Counted from the first letter of the stretch, positions 16,053 through 25,232 are shown. The stretch is 64,000 nt of DNA from Streptomyces sp. Je 1-332 (GCF_040730185.1 NZ_CP160402.1:3038001-3102000), one strand, 5' to 3'. Made by a program: numbers and translations. The notes: a model not told the origin generated them from the letters alone.

Positions 16053-17180
16053 ATGACTGGTATGACAGGTATGACTGGTACAGGCTCGGCTGGCTCAGGC
16101 TCAGGCTCCGACACCCCTCTACGCGTCGCCCTCATCGGATACGGCCTCGCCGGCTCCGTCTTCCACGCCCCGCTGATCGCCGCCACCGAGGGCCTCGTCC
16201 TCGACACGGTCGTCACGTCGAACCCCGAGCGGCAGGCCCAGGCCCGCGCCGAGTTCGGTGACGGGCTGAACTTCGCCGCGTCGGCCGACGACCTCTGGTC
16301 CCGCGCGGACGAGCTCGACCTGGTGGTGATCGCGTCCCCGAACAAGACGCACGTCGCGCTCGCGACCGCCGCCCTCAAGGCGGGCCTCCCGGCCGTCGTG
16401 GACAAGCCGATCGCGGGCACGGCCGCCGAGGCGCGCGAGCTCGCGGCGCTCGCCGACGACCGCGGCCTGCTCCTCTCCGTCTTCCAGAACCGCCGCTGGG
16501 ACAACGACTTCCGTACGCTCCAGAAGCTCATCGCCGACGGCGAGCTCGGCGACATCTACCGCTTCGAGTCCCGCTTCGAGCGGTGGCGCCCGCAGCCCAA
16601 GGGCGGCTGGCGCGAGTCCGGGGACCCGGAAGAGATCGGCGGCCTGCTGTACGACCTCGGGTCCCACGTCGTCGACCAGGCGCTCATGCTCTTCGGCCCC
16701 GCCCGTTCCGTGTACGCCGAGTCCGACGTCCGCCGCCCCGGCGCCGAGGCCGACGACGACACGTTCATCGCGATCACGCACGAGAACGGCGTCCGCTCCC
16801 ACCTGTACGTGAGCGCCACCACCGCCCAACTCGGCCCGCGCTTCCGCGCGTTGGGCTCGGCGGCGGGCTATGTGAAGTACGGCCTCGACCCGCAGGAAGC
16901 AGCACTGCGCGACGGCAAGCGTCCCACGGGCGAGGGGAGTTGGGGCGAGGAGCCCGAGTCCATGTGGGGCCGGGTCGGCTCCGGCGAGTCCCCGCTGACG
17001 GGCGGCGGCACCCCGGTCAGCACGCTGCCGGGCGACTACCCCGCCTACTACGCGGCCGTGGCCGCCGCACTCCGGGGCACGGGCCACAACCCGGTCTCCG
17101 CGCACGAGGCCGCATCGGCCCTCGACGTCCTCGAGGCCGCACGCCGCTCGGCCCGCGACGGTGTGACGGTGGTCGTATGA
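16053..17180 (+). CDS. Gfo/Idh/MocA family oxidoreductase
   Basis: This 375-residue NAD(P)-dependent enzyme has the Rossmann motif VALIGYGLAGSVFHAPLI, the EKP-equivalent VVDKPIAG and YDLGSHVVDQALMLFG, typical of the family acting on sugars or inositols. The gene opens with three near-identical 9-base units (atgactggt, atgacaggt, atgactggt), giving Met at codons 1, 4 and 7 plus a GTG at 16044, so the start is ambiguous. Its TGA overlaps the next ATG as ATGA. The divergent ROK regulator points to a sugar-related substrate. Confidence 0.88.
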   Translation: MTGMTGMTGTGSAGSGSGSDTPLRVALIGYGLAGSVFHAPLIAATEGLVLDTVVTSNPERQAQARAEFGDGLNFAASADDLWSRADELDLVVIASPNKTHVALATAALKAGLPAVVDKPIAGTAAEARELAALADDRGLLLSVFQNRRWDNDFRTLQKLIADGELGDIYRFESRFERWRPQPKGGWRESGDPEEIGGLLYDLGSHVVDQALMLFGPARSVYAESDVRRPGAEADDDTFIAITHENGVRSHLYVSATTAQLGPRFRALGSAAGYVKYGLDPQEAALRDGKRPTGEGSWGEEPESMWGRVGSGESPLTGGGTPVSTLPGDYPAYYAAVAAALRGTGHNPVSAHEAASALDVLEAARRSARDGVTVVV

Positions 17181-17692
17181 CGACGCCCACCACACCGACG
17201 CCCGCCGCACAGACGCCCGCCGCCTCGCCGACGGCACCCACGGTGGAGGAGCTGGAGACCCAGGAACTCCGCCTGGTCCTGCCCCACTTCACGTACGAGG
17301 ACGCCTGGGCGCTCGGCACCCTCCTGGTCGACCTGGCCCGCGAGCGCCAGGCCCCGGTGGCCATCGACATCACCCGGGGCGGCCAGCAGCTCTTCCACGC
17401 GGCACTGCCGGGATCGACCCCGGACAACGACGCCTGGATCGCCCGCAAGCGCCGCGTCGTCGAGCGCTACGGCTGCTCGTCGTTCCTGGTGGGCACGCGC
17501 TTCCGCGCCAAGGGGACGACGTTCGAGGAGTCGTCCCGCCTGGACCCGGACGTGTACGCGGCGCACGGCGGCGCGTTCCCGATCGCAGTGCGGGGCGCGG
17601 GCGTCATCGGCACGGTGGTGGTCTCGGGCCTCCCCCAGGCGGCGGACCACGCACTGGTGGTGGAGGCACTGGAGCGCTTCGCGCCCCGGTAG
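17177..17692 (+). CDS. UPF0303/heme-degrading domain family protein
   Basis: The 171-residue protein begins with a Thr/Pro/Ala-rich stretch and then matches the UPF0303 (YBR137W/HbpS-like) fold: FTYEDAWALGTLLVDLA, PVAIDITRGGQQLFHAALPGS, WIARKRRVVERYG, GGAFPIAVRGAGVIGTVVVSGL. Members occur beside sugar oxidoreductases and their activity is poorly known. It is coupled to the preceding Gfo/Idh gene by a 4-base overlap, so the two probably act in one pathway. Its TAG stop lies within repeat copy E. Confidence 0.8.
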   Translation: MTTPTTPTPAAQTPAASPTAPTVEELETQELRLVLPHFTYEDAWALGTLLVDLARERQAPVAIDITRGGQQLFHAALPGSTPDNDAWIARKRRVVERYGCSSFLVGTRFRAKGTTFEESSRLDPDVYAAHGGAFPIAVRGAGVIGTVVVSGLPQAADHALVVEALERFAPR

Positions 17693-17711
17693 GGGCGCGG
17701 GGAACTGCGCG
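17681..17711 (+). repeat. Streptomyces short intergenic repeat, copy E
   Basis: Same unit as 204-234: gcgcccc then ggggcgcggggaactgcgcg. The upstream gene's TAG stop (17690-17692) is part of the repeat. Confidence 0.85.
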
Positions 17712-17737
17712 CTGAGCCACGACGCACCCGCAGGCGG

Positions 17738-17765
17738 CGCCGGCGGAAGACCCCCTCCGCCGGCG
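17738..17765. terminator. Terminator between convergent genes
   Basis: A perfect 10-bp stem (cgccggcgga and complement) with an 8-base loop lies between the UPF0303 gene and the convergent FAH-family gene. There is no T-run, as is common in Streptomyces. Confidence 0.7.
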
Positions 17766-17811
17766 TCACCCGGGGCGCACCGAGGAACCGCCGCGCCCCC
17801 GCCCCGAAGGG

Positions 17812-18669
17812 CTACGCCTGGCCGAGCTCCTGCCGCTGCCGCCCGAGCCCATCGATCTCCAGCTCCACCACATCACCGGCCCGCAGATACGGCTTCGGCT
17901 CGGGCTGCCCCATGGCCACCCCCGCCGGCGTACCGGTGTTGATGACGTCACCCGGGTACAGGGTCATGAACTGGCTTACGTAGTGCACCACTTCCGCCAC
18001 CGGGAAGATCTGCTGGGCCGTGGTCCCGTCCTGCTTCAGCTCGCCGTTGACCCAGAGCTTCAGGGACAGCGCCTGCGGGTCGGCGACCTCGTCCGCCGTC
18101 ACCAGCCACGGACCCAGCGGGTTGAACGTCTCGCAGTTCTTGCCCTTGTCCCAGGTGCCGCCGCGCTCGATCTGGAACTCGCGCTCCGAGACGTCGTGCG
18201 ACACCGCGTATCCGGCGACATGCGCGAGCGCCTGCTCGTCCGACTCCAGGTAGCGCGCGGTGCGCCCGATGACGATCGCGAGCTCGACCTCCCAGTCGGT
18301 CTTCTCCGACTTGCGCGGCACCAGGACCGTGTCGTGCGGGCCGACCACCGTGTCCGCCGCCTTGAAGAAGATGACGGGCTCGGCGGGCGTCGCCGCCCCG
18401 GTCTCCTGCGCGTGATCGTGGTAGTTGAGCCCGATACACACGACCTTGCCGATGCGGCCCACCGGCGGCCCGACCCGCAGCCCCGCCGCGTCGAGCGCGG
18501 GCAGCTCGCCCGAATCGGCGGCGGACCGGATCCGGTCGAGGGCCGCCGGGTCGGCGAGCAGCGCCCCGTCGATGTCCGTCACGGTCCCGGAAAGGTCCCG
18601 CAACGTGCCGTCGGCATCGAGCAGCGCCGGGCGCTCGGCCCCCGCCGTACCGACTCGCAGCAGCTTCAT
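17812..18669 (-). CDS. Fumarylacetoacetate hydrolase family protein
   Basis: The 285-residue protein has the FAH-fold metal ligands: VCIGLNYHDHAQE, then EVELAIVIG with the acidic ligands, and GTWDKGKNCETFNPLGPWLV and GDVINTGTPAGVAMG. These enzymes cleave or hydrate beta-diketo acids in sugar-acid or aromatic breakdown (for example 2,4-diketo-3-deoxy sugar acids). ATG 18669 has AGGGAG upstream. It is the single gene of its orientation here; convergence with the Gfo/Idh pair hints at carbohydrate catabolism, but the substrate is unknown. Confidence 0.85.
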   Translation of the reverse strand: MKLLRVGTAGAERPALLDADGTLRDLSGTVTDIDGALLADPAALDRIRSAADSGELPALDAAGLRVGPPVGRIGKVVCIGLNYHDHAQETGAATPAEPVIFFKAADTVVGPHDTVLVPRKSEKTDWEVELAIVIGRTARYLESDEQALAHVAGYAVSHDVSEREFQIERGGTWDKGKNCETFNPLGPWLVTADEVADPQALSLKLWVNGELKQDGTTAQQIFPVAEVVHYVSQFMTLYPGDVINTGTPAGVAMGQPEPKPYLRAGDVVELEIDGLGRQRQELGQA

Positions 18670-18847
18670 GGTCAATCTCCCTTTGGTCGAGCGCGCCCAC
18701 TCACCTCCGGCGATCGCGTGGCCCGGATTGGGGCCTCCCCTGCTCGAACGGAGTTGAGAGCTTGGGGAAGGGTTGCGGCCATCGGAGGTTGGAAGATCCT
18801 CCAAGGTCGGTGTCCATCCCGCAAGACCCTGTTCACAGACCGGACCA

Positions 18848-19648
18848 TTACCCAGCGGTAGCCAGCGCGCCCGCCCCGCTCGCCCCGTACGGCATGTCGC
18901 GGTAGAGCACGGCACGCTCGACCGCGCTCCAGGTCGTACTGGTGACCACGTACAGCGCGGCGGCGAGCGGCACGAAGGCGACGGTGAACAGCGTCATGAA
19001 CGACATGAAGGGCATGATCTTGGTCATCGCACCCATGCCGGGCACCTGCTGCCCCGCGTCTCCGGCCGGCGTGGCCCCGGCCGACGCGGCCGACGCGGCC
19101 ATCTGCACCTTCGTACGCCGGAAGTTGAAGGTCGCGACGGCGGCGACGATCGCGAAGAGCGCGAGGTAGACAAGCCCCTGCGCCCCGAAGAGGCCACCCT
19201 CACCGAGCGCGTCGGCCCACCGCCCGCCGAGGGGCGCCTCGAAGAGCTTGTGCTTGAGCAGCGCGTTGGCCTCCCCGCCGATGCTGCTGCTGGAGAACAG
19301 GTGGTAGAGCAGGAAGAACGCCGGAAGCTGGAACAGGCTGGGCAGGCACCCGGAGAGCGGCGAGACCTTCTCCGCCGCATGCAGCTCGAGGACCGCCTTC
19401 TGCAACTTTTCCGGGTTCTTGGCGTGCTTCTTGCGCAGCTCGGCGATCTGCGGCGAGAGCTTGGCCCGCGCCTTCTGGCCACGGGCCGAGGCCCGTGAAA
19501 GGGGGTGGACGAGGAGTCGTACACACGCTGTGAACAGCACGATGGCGGCGGCCGTCGCGGAGGCGTGGAAGAGCGGTTCGAGCAGGTCGGCGATGGAGCC
19601 GACCAGGTCAGCGAACAGAGACATGAAGCTGGACAGGAAGCCGGACAT
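18848..19648 (-). CDS. YidC/Oxa1-type membrane protein insertase, second paralogue
   Basis: The 266-residue protein has the conserved YidC core: ASATAAAIVLFTACVRLLVHPL with its central Arg, a cytoplasmic coiled loop of charged residues (AKLSPQIAELRKKHAKNPEKLQ), SGCLPSLFQLPAFFLLYHL and a final two-helix segment. It is much shorter than the housekeeping YidC encoded near oriC in Streptomyces and has a different neighbourhood, so it is an accessory insertase. ATG 19648 has GGAGGG upstream. The small membrane protein at 19748-20077 lies 99 bases upstream and may share its transcript. Confidence 0.88.
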   Translation of the reverse strand: MSGFLSSFMSLFADLVGSIADLLEPLFHASATAAAIVLFTACVRLLVHPLSRASARGQKARAKLSPQIAELRKKHAKNPEKLQKAVLELHAAEKVSPLSGCLPSLFQLPAFFLLYHLFSSSSIGGEANALLKHKLFEAPLGGRWADALGEGGLFGAQGLVYLALFAIVAAVATFNFRRTKVQMAASAASAGATPAGDAGQQVPGMGAMTKIMPFMSFMTLFTVAFVPLAAALYVVTSTTWSAVERAVLYRDMPYGASGAGALATAG

Positions 19649-19747
19649 GGAGAAGCCCTCCGGGGGTCTCGTCGTGCCGAGGAAAAGGGGCAGGTGCTCT
19701 TTTCGGCGTGACGGCCCACGAAGGGGGCTTCGGGTGTGCGGTGCTCC

Positions 19748-20077
19748 CTACGCGGCCGTCATGACGGGACGGCCCGGTGCTCGGGGTCGCCTTCGCCCGG
19801 CGGCGTCGGGATCGCGCTGCGGCAGGAAGGCCGTGCGCTTCTCGCGGTCGCGCATGGCTGTACGTACCCGAGTGCGGGGCACGGCGGGAGCGCAGCGCGC
19901 GGCGATGAGGGAGCAGACGGCGAGCGCGGAGCCCGCGGCGGCGGTCGCGGCGAGCGCGACGGCGGCGGTGAGGCTGCTCGCGTCGAGGAGGACGACCTCG
20001 ACGAGGAGGAAGAGGAGGAGCCCGGTGGGCCGGAGGGCGGCTTTCCAGCTGCGGATGACGTTCGTGGCGTCCTGCAT
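19748..20077 (-). CDS. Small membrane protein (DUF6412-like)
   Basis: The 109-residue protein has two hydrophobic segments (RPTGLLLFLLVEVVLLDASS and LTAAVALAATAAAGSALAVCSL) and a basic, Arg/Pro-rich C-terminus. Proteins of this kind often accompany the small YidC paralogue in Streptomyces, and this one lies just upstream of it. I prefer ATG 20077 to the TTG ten codons earlier, since AAGGAG and a purine stretch precede it. Role unknown; help with the insertase is an inference from position. Confidence 0.65.
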   Translation of the reverse strand: MQDATNVIRSWKAALRPTGLLLFLLVEVVLLDASSLTAAVALAATAAAGSALAVCSLIAARCAPAVPRTRVRTAMRDREKRTAFLPQRDPDAAGRRRPRAPGRPVMTAA

Positions 20078-20236
20078 CGCTCTCGCCCCCCTCTCCTTGA
20101 TCCTCAAGATCCCTCGTTACTAGGTATTGCCCGTTATACAGGATCGGCGTTGGAGGCCGGAAGGAGAGCCCGGAAGCTTCCGCGGTTCCGGGGGCTTCGC
20201 GGTTCCGGGGCCCCGGGACCCCCTTAGCGCGGCCGC

Positions 20237-21145
20237 TTAGCGCGGCCGCATGGAACGCAGCTTCCCCCACACGATGAGCCGGTACTTGGAGGTGTACTCG
20301 GGGGTGCAGGTGGTGAGGGTGATGTAGTACCCGGGAGAGCGGTAGCCGTGGCCCTCCTTCACGTCACTGCGGGGCACGGGCCGGATGACGCCGCTGTCTC
20401 GGGCGGAGGTCTGGCCAAGGGTCTTGTCCACGGCGTACGTGTAGATGGCCCGCTCGGTCTCGACGACGAGCTCGTCGCCGTCCCCCAGCCGGTTGATGCG
20501 ACGGAAGGGCTCACCGTGGGTATTACGGTGCCCGGCGAGCGCGAAGTTCCCTCCCTGGCCGGGCTGGGCGGTGCGCGGGTAGTGCCCGACGTACCCCTTG
20601 TTCAGCACCCCGTTCTTGCTGACGCCCTCGGCGACGGGCACGCGTATCCCGATGCGGGGAATGCGGAGGACGGCGTAGGCCTGGTCCCAGTCGGGGGTGG
20701 GGCCGGCCCCACCGACACGCGAGCCCTCGGCGCCCGACGCGGCACCAGAGTCGCCGGCGGCATGCGAAGGAGGGGAAGAGGAACCGGAAGCCGAGGAGGA
20801 GGAAGAGGATGAAAGGGAGGAAGGGGAGGAAGGGGAGGAGGAACCGGAACCCGGACTCGTCCCCCACTCCCGCTCAAGGGCCTGGACCTGACGCTCGGCG
20901 CCTTCGCGGGCCTGGCGGTTGGTCCACCACAGCTGGTGGGCGACGAGGAGCAGCAACACAAGCCCGCAGGTGACGGCAGCTTCGGCGCACGCCCACACCC
21001 CCCGCAGGACGGCACCCCGCCCCCTGCTCCGCCCCTGCACCACCACAGGAACCCGCTCCCGCAAGGCCACCACCCCTCTCCCGGCCGCCCGCACGATAGA
21101 GCCGGGTCCGCCAAGTAGCCATGCCTCCACCATCCGGATCCGCAC
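20237..21145 (-). CDS. Class E sortase
   Basis: The 302-residue transpeptidase has an N-terminal membrane segment (VTCGLVLLLLVAHQLWW), a long Ser-rich linker with runs of up to eight Ser, and a sortase domain: LRIPRIGIRVPVAEGV, catalytic His in FALAGHRNTHG, catalytic Cys in TLTTCTPEYTSKYRLIVWGKL. Class E enzymes attach LAxTG proteins (chaplins and other surface proteins) to the Streptomyces wall; the protein at 13218-14132 is a candidate substrate. GTG 21145 is chosen because AGGAGGG ends 5 bases before it. A 13-bp direct repeat, ttagcgcggccgc, covers the stop codon and the bases just after it. Confidence 0.88.
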   Translation of the reverse strand: MRIRMVEAWLLGGPGSIVRAAGRGVVALRERVPVVVQGRSRGRGAVLRGVWACAEAAVTCGLVLLLLVAHQLWWTNRQAREGAERQVQALEREWGTSPGSGSSSPSSPSSLSSSSSSSASGSSSPPSHAAGDSGAASGAEGSRVGGAGPTPDWDQAYAVLRIPRIGIRVPVAEGVSKNGVLNKGYVGHYPRTAQPGQGGNFALAGHRNTHGEPFRRINRLGDGDELVVETERAIYTYAVDKTLGQTSARDSGVIRPVPRSDVKEGHGYRSPGYYITLTTCTPEYTSKYRLIVWGKLRSMRPR

Positions 21146-21190
21146 GGCAACCCTCCTGCAACGCCCCCACTCGGCAGTACGGTGTCCCGT

Positions 21191-22216
21191 ATGCGCCCCG
21201 ACACGCCTGCCGACCACATCGCCGAAGCCGAGCGCCTGGAGCGGACTGCCGGCTTGTACCCCGAGGACACCGAGCACCTGCTCGTCCAGGCCGCGGCCCA
21301 CCTGGAGCTGGCGGGCGAGCGCGACCGCGCGACCACGCTCTACGACCGCCTGCTGGCCCCCGACGCCCCCCGCCCGGCGTCGGCGCCCACCCTCATCCGG
21401 GCCCTGAAGGCCTCGAACCTCTGGGAGTACGGCCACGAGGCGGAGGCAAGGGCCATCATCGACGGAGTCCGTGCGGCGGCCCCGCGCGACCCGGCCCCGT
21501 GGGTGATCGTGGCGGAGTCGCTGGAGGCCCACGACGAACTGACGCAAGCGCAGGAAACGTTCACCCAGGCCCTGGAACTCCTCCTGCCACCAGGCGGCTC
21601 CGCGGGCGCCCCGTCCTACGACCAACGCCCGCTGCTGTTCGGCCGCCACCGGGTGCGCCGCTTGCTGGGCGCGGAGCACGACGCATGGGACGCCCTGGCG
21701 GACGAGGTCTCGTCGTCCCCCGTCCCCCTGGACGAACTGCACGACCCGAAGCGAATCTGGTCTCTGGGCTCGGACAACCCGGCGGAGCTGCGAGCGGAAA
21801 TCTCCCGAATCCAGGCGGAATTGGGCTCGTACAGAGAGGCGCTCTCCCGCCCGTTCCCGGTAGCGGTCCTGCACTGGCCGGCAACGGAACTGACGGAACT
21901 CCTGACGGCGTACCCAAGCCTGGAATCGGAATACCCGTCCCACGAGGCCCACTTGGCAACGATAGAGGAATCCCTAAGAGAACTCGCGACGTCCGGCACC
22001 CCAAACCTGGGCATCGTGACAGGCACGGTCCCGTCCTACGAGGCTTTCGCAGCCTCAGAGGGCACAGACCCGACGGACGTGTCGCTGCTCCCGCAGTACG
22101 CAACGACACTGGCGGCACGGGGACGGGCTGCGGGGTGGCCGCCGGAGGCGGGGGCGGGGTGTTGGTGCGGGTCGGAGCGGGGCTATGGGGAATGCCACGG
22201 GGCGCCGCAAAGCTAG
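21191..22216 (+). CDS. SEC-C zinc motif protein with tetratricopeptide-like helices
   Basis: The 341-residue protein has helical repeat-like sequence in its first half (AERLERTAGLYPEDTEHLLVQ, AAHLELAGERDRATTLYDRL, HEAEARAIIDGV) and a C-terminal SEC-C motif CWCGSERGYGECHG that binds zinc. SEC-C motifs occur in SecA and in many stand-alone proteins and mediate contacts with ribosomes or other proteins. The ORF could start at GTG 21182 but ATG 21191 is better placed. It is divergent from the class E sortase gene. Function unknown. Confidence 0.75.
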   Translation: MRPDTPADHIAEAERLERTAGLYPEDTEHLLVQAAAHLELAGERDRATTLYDRLLAPDAPRPASAPTLIRALKASNLWEYGHEAEARAIIDGVRAAAPRDPAPWVIVAESLEAHDELTQAQETFTQALELLLPPGGSAGAPSYDQRPLLFGRHRVRRLLGAEHDAWDALADEVSSSPVPLDELHDPKRIWSLGSDNPAELRAEISRIQAELGSYREALSRPFPVAVLHWPATELTELLTAYPSLESEYPSHEAHLATIEESLRELATSGTPNLGIVTGTVPSYEAFAASEGTDPTDVSLLPQYATTLAARGRAAGWPPEAGAGCWCGSERGYGECHGAPQS

Positions 22217-22302
22217 AGCGCCAGGTCGGTCGTAAGTAGGGCCCTGGGAGCGTGCGCGCTAGACCCCCTTCCAGGCTCCAGGTGACCTGATCGCAATCAT
22301 GA

Positions 22303-24549
22303 GTGAACCGACCGTCTACAGCCCCTGGAAGGCACTCCATTACAGTCTCCGGCCTGATAATCACCGACTATCCACATCAAAAGGACATGCTGGAGCGCTT
22401 GGAAGTCGAGCGCTCAGTTCGGGACCGCCACCGCAACCTTCTGGTCGCTGCGACTGGAACAGGCAAGACCGTGATGGCAGCCCTCGACTACAAGCATCTG
22501 CGCAGCAAGGCGGGGAGCGACTTACGTCTCCTTTTTGTCGCGCATCGCAAGGAGATTCTGGACCAGTCTCTGCGCACATATCGAGGCGTGCTGGACGACG
22601 CGGACTTCGGTGAGCTCCTGTACAGCGGTGAGATTCCGCAAGATTGGACTCATGTATTCGCAAGTGTCCAGTCTCTCAACGCAAAGGCGCTAGAGAGGCT
22701 TGCCCGTGATCACTTCGATGTCATCGTCATCGATGAATTCCACCACGGCACTTCTCCCACGTATCGAAAGATAATTGATCACTTCAGACCTGGCGAGCTA
22801 CTCGGCCTGACTGCGACGCCCGAGCGCATGGACGGCAAGAACATTCAGGATGAGTTCTTTGACGGCCACATCTCTGCCGAGATGCGACTGTGGGAGGCCC
22901 TGGAGAATGATTTGCTCAGCCCCTTCCATTACTTCGGTATCAGTGACGAAACGGATCTCAGGTCCGTGGAGTGGAAGCGCGGCGGTTACGACTCGGCTTC
23001 TCTTAGCAACGTCCTCACGGGGAGCGAAATACGCGCACGCCTCGTTGTGAAGTCCGTGCGTGAGCGGGTCGCAGCACCAAGCAAGATGCGCGCCCTTGGC
23101 TTCTGTGTCTCCGTCCCCCATGCACACTTGATGGCCCGCCAGTTCTGTAAGTACGGGATCAGGTCCGTGGCCCTCTCCGGCGAGACTTCAACGGACGTCC
23201 GGGAGCAAGCACTCACCGACCTCAAGGCTGGCAAGCTTCAGGCCATCTTCTCTGTCGACCTTTTCAACGAGGGCCTCGATGTCCCCGATGTCGATACGCT
23301 GCTTCTACTTCGCCCCACTGCGAGCGCCACACTCTTCCTCCAGCAGCTCGGTCGCGGTCTGCGCCGTACGGAGAACAAGGAATTCCTCACAGTTCTCGAC
23401 TTCATCGGACAGCACCGTAAAGAGTTCCGTTTCGAGAACCAATTCCGGGCTCTGACGAATCTCACCAGGAAGCGTCTGCTCGACAACCTGAACAACGACT
23501 TCCCCCTTCTGCCTGCAAGCTGCCAGATCATCCTGGAAGCCAAGGCCAAGCAGACCATTATCGCGAACATCAAGGAACAGCTCAACGTCAACGTATCCGC
23601 GCTTGCCCGCGAGGTATCCGCGTATGCCGAGACCCACCTAGCAACTTACCTAGAGGAGAGCGGGCGCGAACTGAAGGAGGTCTACCGTGGAGGCAATGGC
23701 AATTCATGGACGAACCTGCTGCGTCGCACCAGCCTGCTCACGGGCCCAGCCCCCGCAGGAGAGTCGGGCCTACTCAAGCGCATCCCTTCCTTCCTCCACG
23801 TAGATGACCGGGAGCGCATCGAGGCTTACCAACAACTCCTGGCCGACAACGCACCTCCCTATGAGACCTTGACTCCGGTAGAGCAGGGCTATGCCCGCAT
23901 GCTGTTCTTCAACATTTGGGACAAGGCAGGTGGTTACTCGACCTACCAGGAGGGGCTGAGTTCACTGCGCGGGCAAGATGCGTTCCGCCATGAACTCCAC
24001 CAGGTGCTCGACCACTGCCTAGCCACTGCCGATCATTTCCCTCTTCCCCTTGAAGGGGCACACCGCGATGTCCCGCTGAAGATCCACAGCTCCTATAACC
24101 GTTCCGAAATCCTCGCCGCCCTCGGCGTGGCCCGGTTCGGCGGACAGATGCCAGGATCTTTTGCACAAGGAGTAGTTGACGCGAAGTCGCTCGATACCGA
24201 CGCCCTGCTCATCACGCTGGAGAAAGACGAGAAGGATTTCTCACCCACTATCCGATACAAGGACTACGCCCTGAGTCCCTCTATTTTCCATTGGGAGTCG
24301 CAGAGCACTACCGACGAAGACTCCGCCACAGGACGCCGATACCGCGAGCATGTGAGTCGCGGCAGCCACATCCTGCTCTTCGTTCGCCGATACAAGAACA
24401 CAGACATCGGCGGCGCCGAGCCCTGGATGCTCCTGGGTCCCGCCCGCTACGTCTCCCACCAGGGCAGCAAGCCCATGGCAGTGAAGTGGGAGCTTGAGCA
24501 GGAGATGCCGGCCGACGTATGGACGTACTCGGCAGCTACCTGCAACTGA
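22303..24549 (+). CDS. SF2 DEAH-type helicase with C-terminal DUF3427, lacking the usual N-terminal nuclease-like part
   Basis: The 748-residue reading frame contains Walker A (VAATGTGKTVMAAL), DExH box (VIVIDEFHHG), TATPERMDG, and motif VI (QQLGRGLRRTENK), then a C-terminal DUF3427 region (about 590-745; SPSIFHWESQSTTDEDSATGRRY). Full family members are about 1000 residues with an N-terminal phospholipase-D-like domain; here only about 25 non-conserved residues precede YPHQKDMLERL. The frame opens with GTG and has no good ribosome site, so it is truncated or starts later. A TTA codon lies at 22522-22524. GC content is visibly lower than in the flanks, indicating transfer. A DNA-processing or defence role is inferred. 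Confidence 0.8.
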   Translation: MNRPSTAPGRHSITVSGLIITDYPHQKDMLERLEVERSVRDRHRNLLVAATGTGKTVMAALDYKHLRSKAGSDLRLLFVAHRKEILDQSLRTYRGVLDDADFGELLYSGEIPQDWTHVFASVQSLNAKALERLARDHFDVIVIDEFHHGTSPTYRKIIDHFRPGELLGLTATPERMDGKNIQDEFFDGHISAEMRLWEALENDLLSPFHYFGISDETDLRSVEWKRGGYDSASLSNVLTGSEIRARLVVKSVRERVAAPSKMRALGFCVSVPHAHLMARQFCKYGIRSVALSGETSTDVREQALTDLKAGKLQAIFSVDLFNEGLDVPDVDTLLLLRPTASATLFLQQLGRGLRRTENKEFLTVLDFIGQHRKEFRFENQFRALTNLTRKRLLDNLNNDFPLLPASCQIILEAKAKQTIIANIKEQLNVNVSALAREVSAYAETHLATYLEESGRELKEVYRGGNGNSWTNLLRRTSLLTGPAPAGESGLLKRIPSFLHVDDRERIEAYQQLLADNAPPYETLTPVEQGYARMLFFNIWDKAGGYSTYQEGLSSLRGQDAFRHELHQVLDHCLATADHFPLPLEGAHRDVPLKIHSSYNRSEILAALGVARFGGQMPGSFAQGVVDAKSLDTDALLITLEKDEKDFSPTIRYKDYALSPSIFHWESQSTTDEDSATGRRYREHVSRGSHILLFVRRYKNTDIGGAEPWMLLGPARYVSHQGSKPMAVKWELEQEMPADVWTYSAATCN

Positions 24550-24572
24550 GCGGGCAGGGTGCGAACTTAGGG

Positions 24573-25232
24573 TCAAGTCTCTGCTCCAGACTCCGCCTCG
24601 ACGTGCATCTGCGCCCGGTCCAACACCTCGTCAGGATCACAGCCGCGGGCCTGAAGCCAGTGAAGGAGGTCGGTGATCAGATCGATCGCCACCTCCTCCG
24701 CTACTGCTACGGCAAGACGCCCCGAGCCTGACACCCACCCCGGGCGTACGCCGCCGTAGAGCAGTAGGTGCTCTTCAGCCCGCATGACTCGCGGACCTCT
24801 GGCATCCCCGAGGGGCGCATCAAGATCTGTCGCCAACTCACACCACACCACCTTCGAGTCACCACAGAGCACCACGCCCCAGCGGTGATCGGAGACTGCA
24901 TCGACGAGGGTCATCCCTCGCCCCGCCTCAGCATCAGATGCTGCGTCGATGAGCGTCGGAAGTGCTCGCGGATCCGGATCACGAACCTCGAGACGGAGAT
25001 ACGCATCTCTCATGACCACCGTGAGAGAGGCCGCCGTGCCGACGCCCACGTGGCGGATGACGTTTGATGCCAGTTCCGCGACGCAGGTCTGCGCTGGCTC
25101 GATCAGCTCCTGCAAGCCCCACAAGGGCAGCCGAAGCCTCAATGCACGCCGCAGTCCCGAAATTTCGCTGGGTTCAGCCAGGAAAGGTTGCACCCAAGGG
25201 CCCCGCCGGACACATTCGCTCGCGTAGATCAT
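24573..25232 (-). CDS. ATP-binding protein of the RsbW-like (HATPase_c_2) family
   Basis: The 219-residue protein has a GHKL-type ATPase fold: N-box ELASNVIRHVG, G1 LEVRDPDPRAL, and GRGMTLVDAVSDHRWGV. In Streptomyces such proteins are numerous and often sit next to XRE/DUF397 pairs (whiJ/abaA-like loci), where they act in regulation, possibly as anti-sigma-like kinases. The C-terminal 75 residues are extra compared with the minimal domain. ATG 25232 has GGAGG 9 bases upstream. It is divergent from the XRE gene and convergent with the helicase (23 bases apart). Confidence 0.82.
   Translation of the reverse strand: MIYASECVRRGPWVQPFLAEPSEISGLRRALRLRLPLWGLQELIEPAQTCVAELASNVIRHVGVGTAASLTVVMRDAYLRLEVRDPDPRALPTLIDAASDAEAGRGMTLVDAVSDHRWGVVLCGDSKVVWCELATDLDAPLGDARGPRVMRAEEHLLLYGGVRPGWVSGSGRLAVAVAEEVAIDLITDLLHWLQARGCDPDEVLDRAQMHVEAESGAET

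Noticed and set aside
21146..21952. Long N-terminal extension of the class E sortase frame
   Set aside because: It lies antisense within the SEC-C gene and the added residues look like shadow sequence; GTG 21145 has AGGAGGG.
22299..22613. 104-codon frame starting at ATG 22299 as a separate small gene
   Set aside because: It overlaps the helicase Walker A region out of frame and its later part is low-complexity; only its first residues look gene-like.
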